Of a DNA stretch of 10,890 bases, positions 1 through 5,724 are shown piece after piece; the first letter of the stretch is position 1, and every line of letters starts with the position of its first letter. Both the position numbers and the translations under genes were made by a program. The notes under the pieces were generated by a model that did no database searches, had not been told where the DNA came from, and worked only from the letters and a program-made list of their open reading frames with translations. The stretch is from positions 1 through 10,890 of the forward strand of contig CAAGAO010000004.1 of the NCBI GenBank assembly GCA_900767835.1. Reading direction: 5' to 3'. This stretch comes from Clostridia bacterium. Lineage in GTDB: Bacteria > Bacillota > Clostridia > Christensenellales > UBA1242.

Positions 1-72
1 AAAGGTTGACCGCAAAGGTTGACCGCAAAGGTTGACCGCAAAGGTTGACCGCAAAGGTTGACCGCAAAGGTT
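1..72. repeat. 13-bp tandem repeat array, five full units plus a partial sixth
   Basis: Five identical head-to-tail copies of AAAGGTTGACCGC start at 1, 14, 27, 40 and 53, followed by AAAGGTT at 66-72, after which the sequence diverges. The array begins at the window edge, so it may continue upstream. Each unit contains GGTTGACC (4-11, 17-24, 30-37, 43-50, 56-63), which is the exact reverse complement of GGTCAACC at 114-121 in the palindrome over the next promoter. This suggests, but does not prove, a set of binding sites for the same regulator. There are no spacers between units, so it is not a CRISPR array. Confidence 0.95.
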
Positions 73-112
73 AAGCATAAAAATGTTTAACTAATAAATA
101 TTTAATTTAAAC

Positions 113-138
113 TGGTCAACCATTATAATGGTCGACCA
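113..138. promoter_or_regulatory. 26-bp operator-like palindrome centred on a TATAAT box
   Basis: The left arm TGGTCAACCA (113-122) and right arm TGGTCGACCA (129-138) form one inverted repeat with a single mismatched pair (118/133). Its centre CATTATAATG is itself a perfect palindrome and contains TATAAT at 124-129. Each arm is also nearly self-palindromic, as expected if two dimers bind side by side, centres 16 bp apart. The region 17 bp upstream of the TATAAT (101-106, TTTAAT) is a poor -35 element. A protein bound here would cover the promoter, so repression of the gene at 225 is the simplest reading; this is inference. Confidence 0.7.
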
Positions 139-150
139 ATTTTTAATAAA

Positions 151-170
151 TTAAGAAAGTACTCTCTTAA
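151..170. promoter_or_regulatory. 20-bp inverted repeat in the leader of the first gene
   Basis: TTAAGAAAGT (151-160) and ACTCTCTTAA (161-170) are reverse complements except for one pair (157/164). The element has no loop, so it looks more like a DNA-binding site than an RNA hairpin. It lies just downstream of the transcription start expected from TATAAT at 124-129. Its sequence is unrelated to the GGTC-type palindrome at 113-138, so it could bind a second regulator. Confidence 0.5.
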
Positions 171-205
171 TAAAGAAAGGTTAGCCAAACTCATTTCTAA
201 ATAAA

Positions 206-227
206 GGGAGGAAAAACATAAGAAATG
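206..227 (+). promoter_or_regulatory. ribosome binding site with unusually long spacing
   Basis: GGGAGG at 206-211 is followed by 13 bases before the ATG at 225. The other genes in the window have 5 or 6 bases. An in-frame TAA at 219-221 excludes any earlier start in this frame. Translation may therefore be weaker than for the neighbours, or the start may be helped by local structure. Confidence 0.6.
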
Positions 228-1523
228 AAAAAGAAAAAATTTAACTTGCTTTTAAATATCGCCACACTTTGCCTATGCATAACCGCAATAGCCTTTGGTG
301 TGTACTCAGCAAAAACTGCAAGCCTAAACATTACTGGTACGGTTGGCTTTCAAGCACATAATTGTGACGTCTATGTATACGGCACAGTCGCAGGGGGTAC
401 GCAAACGGGCGGAGATGCAAAGTTTGGTGCAGAAAATTCATACATAAATGTTCACGACACAACCAAAAATTCTTGGACTCTTGGCACTTTAATGTTTGAT
501 GATTTAGGAGATGTTCCAGAAGGTAAAAATGCAAAGGATATTGTTATAACTTTAAAAATGTTCAATGAATCGAAATTTGATGTAAGAGCAAAGTTTAATA
601 CTAATTTTCTAACCGCAAACTATTCTGGAAAAGTAAAAGCAACGGCAAATCCAACAACAATGGTTCTTCCAGCAAACAAGACTCTTATTGATGCTCAAAC
701 CATGACAATTACTTTATCTTTAGAATCGACTTCAGATTTTACAGGAACAGCCTTTAGTGGTGAAACACTTGTTAGTTTTGAAAAGAAAGACGAAAATTCG
801 ACCTCCCCTTTCTTTATAGGAGAAACGGGTACATCCCTTGAAGGTAAATTTTGTATGAATATTGGTACAATGCCAAAAAATCAAAGACCATCTACAGCGA
901 CCGATAATACTCCAGTTGTATGGTATGCATATGCGTACAGTACAGATAAAGGGAACACTTGGCAAACATTAGCAAATAAAAAATACACTTCAGTTGAAGA
1001 TGTTAACACAACTTACTATTATCGTTTTATTATGCAATATGTTATAAGTAATCTTGGAGAAATGTGGGATAATGATGACATAACGCAATGTACAGGCTTT
1101 ACATACTTAACTGGTGGAGATAACGGCTTTTTAAAAGATATTTCAATGAGTGATACTGCATCTAGACAATTTGCTGAAGAATTTACTAAAGGTTATGATA
1201 TGAATACTAAAACTTATACTACAAGATTTTATTTACTAAATGAAGACGAATTAAAATTATTGGCTGGCGAAAATGACTTGTCTTCTACTACAGCAAAAAA
1301 TAAACTTATGGCATTTTCTATGTCGAAACCAGATGGGGACTATAGTCCTATGATTGGAACGACTGGTGTTCCTTGGATATGTGAGCAAACTAGTAGCTCA
1401 ATTTCAACAATAAATTATATTGAAAATAATGGTAATAAAACTCATACAGCAAGAGGTGTGGCGTCAAAAACGGGCATACGTCCTGCATTTGAACTAAACC
1501 ATAGTCAAACAATTTATGCTTAA
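225..1523 (+). CDS. Secreted protein: FGVYSA-type leader, beta domain, DUF6273-like C-terminal domain
   Basis: A 432-residue exported protein. Residues 1-29 form a signal peptide: lysines at 2-5, a hydrophobic stretch 8-24, then FGVYSA, after which cleavage is likely. Residues 33-190 match the proteins encoded at 4929 and 5725: a strand with YGTVAG (52-57), W84-x2-G-x2-MFD (to 92), and a strand-rich stretch with TMTITLSLES (159-168). Unlike its relatives, it continues with a second domain (about 195-432). This domain has VVWYAYAYS (231-239), RFYLLNEDELKLL (334-346), VPWIC (382-386) and a terminal TGIRPAFEL (416-424). That pattern resembles DUF6273 modules of clostridial surface proteins (family recalled, not searched). 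It is transcribed alone, bounded by a terminator, and preceded by an elaborate operator-like region. Function is unknown; a surface or matrix role is inferred. It resembles SipW-dependent TasA-like proteins only in general design. Confidence 0.85.
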   Translation: MKKKKFNLLLNIATLCLCITAIAFGVYSAKTASLNITGTVGFQAHNCDVYVYGTVAGGTQTGGDAKFGAENSYINVHDTTKNSWTLGTLMFDDLGDVPEGKNAKDIVITLKMFNESKFDVRAKFNTNFLTANYSGKVKATANPTTMVLPANKTLIDAQTMTITLSLESTSDFTGTAFSGETLVSFEKKDENSTSPFFIGETGTSLEGKFCMNIGTMPKNQRPSTATDNTPVVWYAYAYSTDKGNTWQTLANKKYTSVEDVNTTYYYRFIMQYVISNLGEMWDNDDITQCTGFTYLTGGDNGFLKDISMSDTASRQFAEEFTKGYDMNTKTYTTRFYLLNEDELKLLAGENDLSSTTAKNKLMAFSMSKPDGDYSPMIGTTGVPWICEQTSSSISTINYIENNGNKTHTARGVASKTGIRPAFELNHSQTIYA

Positions 1524-1556
1524 TTTGCTAAATACACCTTCAAATAAATAATTTAA

Positions 1557-1600
1557 AAAAACCTTTTCAAGGCAAATTGCCTTGAAAAGGTTTTTCTTTT
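1557..1600 (+). terminator. Rho-independent terminator after the first gene
   Basis: A perfect 19-bp inverted repeat (arms 1557-1575 and 1577-1595, centred on base 1576) carries CCTTTTCAAGGC in its left arm and runs into TTTTTCTTTT. In RNA the innermost pairs would open to form the loop. The A-run on the left side means it could also work in the opposite direction, although no minus-strand gene ends here. It separates the secreted-protein gene from the ABC-F gene. Confidence 0.9.
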
Positions 1601-1647
1601 ACAATTCACAGTTAAAATATTCTTTTGTTGTAACTTTACTTTTTAAC

Positions 1648-1676
1648 TTGAAATAAAAAGGTTTGTATGGTACACT
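1648..1676 (+). promoter_or_regulatory. Promoter of the ABC-F gene
   Basis: TTGAAA (1648-1653), a 17-base spacer, and TACACT (1671-1676), with TGG immediately before the -10 as in an extended -10 promoter. Transcription would start near 1683, leaving a leader of only about 16 bases. That is too short for the attenuator or leader peptide typical of antibiotic-inducible ABC-F resistance genes. It also excludes the upstream in-frame ATG at 1663, which lies inside the promoter. Confidence 0.7.
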
Positions 1677-1698
1677 TTTAAAGAATTTAGGAGAATAT

Positions 1699-3276
1699 AT
1701 GATAAATGTAAGTAATGTGACTTTGCAATTTGGTAGCAGAGTGTTATTTAAAGATGTTAATTTAAGTTTTTCAAAAGGCAACTGCTATGGCATTATTGGT
1801 GCAAATGGTGCAGGCAAGTCAACCTTTTTAAAAATACTTACTGGCGAGTTAGAGCCAAACAAAGGCGAGGTTACCATAACACCAGGCGAACGTATGAGTG
1901 TTTTAAAGCAAAACCAAAATGCTTATGACGATTATACCGTTTTAAGAACTGTGTTAATGGGTTATGAAAGATTAATTCAGGTTGAAAAAGAAAAAGACGA
2001 ACTATATTCAAAACCGGATTTTAGCGAAGATGACGGCATAAAGGCTGCTCAACTTGAACAAGAATATGCAGATATGGGCGGTTGGGAAGCAGATGGCAAC
2101 GCAAAAACACTATTAAAAAATATTGGAATAGATGAGAAATTTTATGATATATTAATGAAAGATATGGATCCAAAAGCAAAAGTTAAAGTGCTTTTAGCAC
2201 AAGCCCTATTTGGTAATCCCGACATTTTAATTTTGGACGAGCCAACAAATAACTTGGACTTTAAAACTTGTAGATGGCTAGAAAATTTCCTTTTAGATTT
2301 CGAAAATATGGTTATCATAGTTTCGCATAACCGTCACTTTTTAAATAAAGTCTGCACACATATTTGCGATGTTGACTATGGACAAATTAATATGATGCTC
2401 GGCAATTATGATTTCTGGTACGAAACAAGCCAACTTCTTGCAAAACAATTAAAAGACCAAAATAAAAAAGCGGAACAAAGAGCAAAAGAATTAAAAGACT
2501 TCATTGCTCGTTTTGCTGCCAATGCGTCAAAATCTAAACAAGCGACTTCTCGTAAAAGAGAGTTGGAAAAATTGACCATTGAAGATATTAAAATTTCATC
2601 TCGTAAATATCCATACATCAATTTTGAATTTGACCAAGATATTGGTAAGGAAATTTTAAATGTAAAAGACCTAACAAAAAAAGGCTATTTTGAAAATTTA
2701 TCTTTTACTGTTTCAAAAGATGACAAAATTGTTGTTATGGCAAACAACTCGCTTGCTCCAACAATGCTTTATAATATCTTAACAGGCAAAGAACAAGCCG
2801 ATAGTGGTTCTTTTGCTTGGGGAAAAACAATTAAAGTTGGCTATTTGCCACAAGACAACCGCGAATACTTTGATAACTGCCACTTGTCAATAGTAGACTG
2901 GCTTCGCCAATATTCAAAAGACCAAACTGAAAGTTTTATTCGTGGCTGGCTTGGTAGAATGTTATTCTCTGGTGAAGAAGCATTAAAAGAAGTTAATGTA
3001 CTTTCTGGTGGCGAGAAAGTGCGTTGTATGATGGCAAAAGCAATGCTAAATGGTGGCAACTTTATGATTTTAGATGAACCAACCAACCATTTGGACCTAG
3101 AAAGTATAACCGCTTTAAATAAAGGAATGATAAACTACCGCGGTTGTATGCTTTTCACATCTCACGACCAAGAAATTGTAGAAACGGTGGCCAACAGAGT
3201 AATTGATATTGTATCTCCAACCGAAATTTATGTAAAAATGTGCGGTTATGAAGATTATATCAACTCGAAAGAGTAA
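1699..3276 (+). CDS. ABC-F family ATPase, YbiT/YkpA type, with a degenerate second ATP site
   Basis: A 525-residue cytoplasmic protein with two ATP-binding cassettes and no membrane segments, co-linear with E. coli YbiT. ABC-F proteins act at the ribosomal E site. The start follows AGGAG (1689-1693) with 5-base spacing. Cassette 1: Walker A GANGAGKST (34-42), Q-loop near 71, Walker B DILILDE (175-181), switch His210. The inter-domain arm spans about 235-300, with ANASKSKQATSR (274-285) matching the YbiT arm. Cassette 2: signature LSGGEK (435-440), Walker B MILDE (456-460), His489. Two motifs are lost: the cassette 1 signature is MDPKAK (156-161), and the cassette 2 Walker A is replaced around 348-356, with Pro354 in place of the catalytic Lys. 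These two lost motifs would face each other, so only one of the two composite ATP sites is canonical. A housekeeping translation role is more likely than drug resistance. Confidence 0.93.
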   Translation: MINVSNVTLQFGSRVLFKDVNLSFSKGNCYGIIGANGAGKSTFLKILTGELEPNKGEVTITPGERMSVLKQNQNAYDDYTVLRTVLMGYERLIQVEKEKDELYSKPDFSEDDGIKAAQLEQEYADMGGWEADGNAKTLLKNIGIDEKFYDILMKDMDPKAKVKVLLAQALFGNPDILILDEPTNNLDFKTCRWLENFLLDFENMVIIVSHNRHFLNKVCTHICDVDYGQINMMLGNYDFWYETSQLLAKQLKDQNKKAEQRAKELKDFIARFAANASKSKQATSRKRELEKLTIEDIKISSRKYPYINFEFDQDIGKEILNVKDLTKKGYFENLSFTVSKDDKIVVMANNSLAPTMLYNILTGKEQADSGSFAWGKTIKVGYLPQDNREYFDNCHLSIVDWLRQYSKDQTESFIRGWLGRMLFSGEEALKEVNVLSGGEKVRCMMAKAMLNGGNFMILDEPTNHLDLESITALNKGMINYRGCMLFTSHDQEIVETVANRVIDIVSPTEIYVKMCGYEDYINSKE

Positions 3277-3303
3277 AAAAATATATAAAGTTTTTAAAAG
3301 GGG

Positions 3304-3340
3304 TGCGGGGAATAACTTTTTTCAAAAAGTTTTCCCCGCA
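3304..3340. repeat. GC-rich imperfect hairpin after the ABC-F gene
   Basis: TGCGGGGAA (3304-3312) pairs with TTCCCCGCA (3332-3340), and AACTTTTT pairs with AAAAAGTT further in, with T3313 bulged. The stem is strong, but the downstream side reads TTATTAAAA rather than a run of T, so it is not a textbook terminator on either strand. It may still end the ABC-F transcript. Its GC-rich ends, unlike the surrounding DNA, also fit a small dispersed palindromic repeat; genome-wide copy number would decide. Confidence 0.6.
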
Positions 3341-3410
3341 TTATTAAAAAAAAGATTATACACAATACATATTTTCAATCAAGTTGTACAAACTATATTT
3401 GGAGGTAAAT

Positions 3411-3572
3411 ATGGAAAAATGTAATTGTAATAGTGGCGTTTGTTGCAATGTATGTGCTTGCAAATATAATGTTGATGGTTGTAAATGCAAACTAGACGAA
3501 ATAAAAGTCACCAAAGGTGACGGCAATAGCAAACACTACTGCGGAAGTTATTGTCCAAATGGCGACTGCTAA
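3411..3572 (+). CDS. Small Cys-rich DUF1540-type protein
   Basis: A 53-residue protein with 11 cysteines (4, 6, 11, 12, 15, 17, 24, 26, 44, 48, 53). The ATG at 3411 is preceded by GGAGG (3401-3405) with 5-base spacing; an in-frame TTG at 3384 lacks such a site. The core from NVCACKYN (13-20) through C24-x-C26, IKV (31-33) and HYCGSY (42-47) has the layout of DUF1540 proteins, which are small, single or duplicated, Cys-rich domains common in Firmicutes. Metal binding is plausible from the Cys pattern, but the function of the family is not established to my knowledge. It has no signal peptide. It stands alone, followed by a hairpin. Confidence 0.85.
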   Translation: MEKCNCNSGVCCNVCACKYNVDGCKCKLDEIKVTKGDGNSKHYCGSYCPNGDC

Positions 3573-3601
3573 AAAGTGTTAATTACGAATAATAAAATAA
3601 G

Positions 3602-3640
3602 TGAGATAAAGTTGCAAATAAACAATTTTATCTCATTTTC
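3602..3640 (+). terminator. Probable terminator after the DUF1540 gene
   Basis: TGAGATAAAGTTG (3602-3614) and CAATTTTATCTCA (3623-3635) form a 13-bp stem with one G-T pair and an 8-base loop, followed by TTTTC. It is AT-rich and so relatively weak. It lies 30 bases after the stop codon. Confidence 0.65.
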
Positions 3641-3745
3641 AATTATAATAAATTTTGTTTTAAACAAATTTTTTAGGTTAATAAATGTGAAAAATTTTAT
3701 TTTACTTCAAATAAACAATATAAAACTTATTAAAATAAATAGAGC

Positions 3746-3778
3746 AAAAAAGACATTGCATTAACTTGCAATGCCTTT
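3746..3778 (-). terminator. Rho-independent terminator of the minus-strand DUF2188-like gene
   Basis: Read on the minus strand, TGCAATG-type arms (3754-3760 and 3767-3773) form a stem around a 6-base loop. The stem extends by AAAG/CTTT after one mismatch and is followed by a T-run (complement of 3746-3751). It lies 17 bases beyond the stop codon of the gene ending at 3795. Confidence 0.8.
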
Positions 3779-3794
3779 ATGTATGAATTAAGTA

Positions 3795-4556
3795 TTAATA
3801 TTTCTTTTGGAATTTGCCATCTTTCTTTTTAATGCTTACATTTAAGTCTTGATTTTCAGCATATTTTTCAACAAATTCTAATGCTTCTTTTTTAGTTTTA
3901 CAACGTTTAGATGCTTTTGCTGCACCAGTCTTTTTAATTACCCAATCTTTCTTTTCTTTATCGTAAATAACCATATATTTTTGATTTTTTACTTTAACTT
4001 CTTCAGTGGTTGCTTCGACTTCAGTTGGTTGTTCTTCTACTTTTTCTTCTCTCTTTTCTTCTTTAACTTTTGCAGGTTTTTTCTCGGCTTTAACTTCAGT
4101 TTTTTCTTCTTTTGCTACTTTGCTTGTGGTTTTTTTAGTTTTTGGTTCTTCAGTTTTTTCAACTTTAGTTTTAGTAACTTTTTCGGCTTTAGTTTGTTTT
4201 GCTTGTTTTGTAGTTTTCTTTTCTTCTTTCATAACAACTTCTTCCTTTTGTTCCTCTTTAACTTTAACTTCTTCTTTTTCTTCCATTACGGGTTTTTCTG
4301 TTGCAGTTTCAACTTGTTTTTCTTCTTCAACTGGCTCTGTTTTTTCTTCTTCAACCACAGCGTCTTTATTTTCTGGTTCTTCTTTGGTAATGTTTACATT
4401 TTCAACATTCTTTTTGCTTGATTTTTTAATCCATACACACAATACAACAATGGCGGTGATTAAAACAATCAAAAATGCAAGACTTATCCAACCAGCAGTT
4501 TTTGTAGGTAACCCAGGGAAGATCGCGTTAAGTATCTTTTTGATAAATTCTTTCAT
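3795..4556 (-). CDS. Membrane-anchored protein with Lys/Glu-rich linker and DUF2188-like C-terminus
   Basis: A 253-residue protein. The start is the ATG at 4556, preceded on the minus strand by AAAGGAG with 5-base spacing; the upstream in-frame ATG at 4610 lies in the promoter region. Residues 21-42 form one transmembrane helix. Residues about 50-190 are almost entirely Lys, Glu, Thr, Val, Ala and Gln, probably an extended or partly helical charged linker. Residues 193-253 (YMVIYDKEKKDWVIKKTGAA at 194-213, then TKKEALEFVEKYAEN and a final KKDGKFQKKY) fit DUF2188, a small domain of unknown function. In that family W205, GAAKAS (211-216) and DGKF (246-249) correspond to its usual Trp, Gly-Ala and DGxi positions. 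A tethered C-terminal module held away from the membrane by the linker is the likely arrangement; which side it faces is uncertain. Confidence 0.85.
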   Translation of the reverse strand: MKEFIKKILNAIFPGLPTKTAGWISLAFLIVLITAIVVLCVWIKKSSKKNVENVNITKEEPENKDAVVEEEKTEPVEEEKQVETATEKPVMEEKEEVKVKEEQKEEVVMKEEKKTTKQAKQTKAEKVTKTKVEKTEEPKTKKTTSKVAKEEKTEVKAEKKPAKVKEEKREEKVEEQPTEVEATTEEVKVKNQKYMVIYDKEKKDWVIKKTGAAKASKRCKTKKEALEFVEKYAENQDLNVSIKKKDGKFQKKY

Positions 4557-4582
4557 ATAAACTCCTTTTTTAACTACCAATA

Positions 4583-4611
4583 GTGTACTACATTTAAAAA
4601 ATTTTTTCAAT
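4583..4611 (-). promoter_or_regulatory. Promoter of the minus-strand DUF2188-like gene
   Basis: On the minus strand, TTGAAA is followed by 17 bases and TACACT. These are the same two hexamers and spacing as the ABC-F promoter. Transcription would start shortly before the ribosome binding site, giving a short leader. Confidence 0.6.
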
Positions 4612-4617
4612 ATTATT

Positions 4618-4646
4618 TTTACAAAAAATAAAATTTGTTGTATAAT
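4618..4646 (+). promoter_or_regulatory. Possible plus-strand promoter in the divergent spacer
   Basis: TTTACA (4618-4623), a 17-base spacer and TATAAT (4641-4646). If used, it would give a leader of about 275 bases for the operon beginning at 4929, or drive a small RNA. The surrounding DNA is so AT-rich that chance matches are likely. No gene, terminator or clear RNA structure is visible in the rest of the 4557-4880 spacer. Confidence 0.35.
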
Positions 4647-4880
4647 ATTGTTACATTTTAAATAAAAGTATCTAAAAATAAAATAAAATGTAGTTTTTTG
4701 GTAAAAATAATTATAATCAAGTATAAAAAATTTGCTTTTTAATATTATTCTAAATATATTTTATTATATAAAAAACAAAAAAAATTTAGATAATCGTATG
4801 TGTATAATGGTAAAAGTTATTGCTTTAAATGATAAATTTTAATTTTAATAAAAATATTTTTACAATAATCTATTAAAATG

Positions 4881-4909
4881 TTGACATATATTTACAAAAA
4901 AATTAAAAT
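4881..4909 (+). promoter_or_regulatory. Promoter of the two-gene secreted-protein operon
   Basis: A perfect TTGACA (4881-4886), a 17-base spacer and TAAAAT (4904-4909). The predicted start near 4916 is just before AAGGAG (4918-4923), so the leader would be barely longer than the ribosome binding site. Unlike the related gene at 225, there is no palindrome or repeat here, so the family members are probably controlled differently. Confidence 0.65.
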
Positions 4910-4928
4910 AATAAAAAAAGGAGTGTTT

Positions 4929-5693
4929 ATGCGTAAACATTACAAATTAATTTCAAGCATTGTTTGTTTATTATTGTGTGTTAGTATGATTGCGTTTGGT
5001 GTTTATGCGGCGACTAATAGTTTAATTGGTGTGAGTTCGCAAGTTTCTTTCACTCCCACATCAGCAAAATTAAAAATTTTTGGTAAAGTTGCTGGCTTTG
5101 ATGGTTATAATTCAACTTCGGCTGGAACTGAAGATACATATAAGCAAACTTATTATGCTTGCAATTATGGCGATACAAATAGTAAGAAAAATTACAAATC
5201 AGAAACTGTAGATGGTGCCTTAGTTGATTCGTTTACAACTTGGGCATTTGGAGATATTCATTTTGATAAAAATTATGATGAAGCAACGGGTCCAACTCCA
5301 ATATATTTCTATTTGCAAATTACAAATTATGTAGAAAGAAATGTCAAATATACTATAAATATAGATAAATTAACTCAAACTGATGCTGATAAAACTGATT
5401 TGGCTGACGGGATTGTTTCAATTTCTTATGGTACATATAGTCAAAATAATACTGGAACATTTAATGCAGTCAGTGGTTGGTGGGATATTACACAAAAAAA
5501 TAAAAGCAATACACAATTTACGCCCAAAACTGTTACATACACTAATATGAATATGGATTCTAAAAACCTAACTGCAACCTTGCCAACTGAAGATACCTCA
5601 TTAAAAACAACAATGATAATAATTAAACTTGCTGTCGATAATGCGGAAGAAGATTTTGATTTTAACTTTAAATTTACCTTAACTGCAATGTAA
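4929..5693 (+). CDS. Secreted protein of the FGVYAA-leader family
   Basis: A 254-residue protein. The ATG at 4929 follows AAGGAG with 5-base spacing; the in-frame ATG at 4878 overlaps the -35 region and is rejected. Residues 1-28 are a signal peptide (RKHYK, hydrophobic 8-23, then FGVYAA). The mature part shares landmarks with the proteins at 225 and 5725: IFGKVAG (50-56), W105-AFGDIHFD (to 113), IYFYLQITN (125-133), KYTINID (140-146), and a final strand pair IIIKLAVDN plus FDFNFKFTL (about 230-251). A beta-sandwich exported domain is inferred. Residues 57-100 are rich in Ser, Thr, Tyr, Asn and Gly and appear to be a long insertion relative to the paralogues. It lies 31 bases before the next gene, with no terminator between them. 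No specific function can be assigned; a surface or matrix subunit is the most natural guess. Confidence 0.82.
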   Translation: MRKHYKLISSIVCLLLCVSMIAFGVYAATNSLIGVSSQVSFTPTSAKLKIFGKVAGFDGYNSTSAGTEDTYKQTYYACNYGDTNSKKNYKSETVDGALVDSFTTWAFGDIHFDKNYDEATGPTPIYFYLQITNYVERNVKYTINIDKLTQTDADKTDLADGIVSISYGTYSQNNTGTFNAVSGWWDITQKNKSNTQFTPKTVTYTNMNMDSKNLTATLPTEDTSLKTTMIIIKLAVDNAEEDFDFNFKFTLTAM

Positions 5694-5724
5694 ATAATTT
5701 TAAGATTTATTAAAAGGAGAGCAT

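Noticed and set aside
1..72. Possible CRISPR array
   Set aside because: The 13-bp units are contiguous with no spacers between them, far too short and uniform for a CRISPR array; it is a simple tandem repeat.
1663..1698. Earlier in-frame ATG for the ABC-F gene
   Set aside because: It lies within the promoter spacer, has no ribosome binding site, and adds residues absent from the family N-terminus; the ATG at 1699 has AGGAG at the right distance.
1699..3276. Antibiotic-resistance ABC-F protein
   Set aside because: The sequence follows YbiT/YkpA along its length, and the leader is too short for the attenuation typical of inducible resistance genes.
3576..3764. 62-residue plus-strand reading frame after the DUF1540 gene
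   Set aside because: It is made of Ile, Asn, Lys and Phe as expected from AT-rich noncoding DNA, overlaps two terminator hairpins, and has no ribosome binding site.
3981..4560. Two long plus-strand reading frames rich in Phe or Ser/Thr opposite the DUF2188-like gene
   Set aside because: They are the antisense of the Lys/Glu-rich linker, whose codons lack stop complements; neither has a ribosome binding site, and the real gene on the minus strand has promoter, ribosome site and terminator.
4557..4610. Longer N-terminus for the minus-strand DUF2188-like protein
   Set aside because: The extension overlaps the promoter and the ribosome binding site that serves the ATG at 4556.
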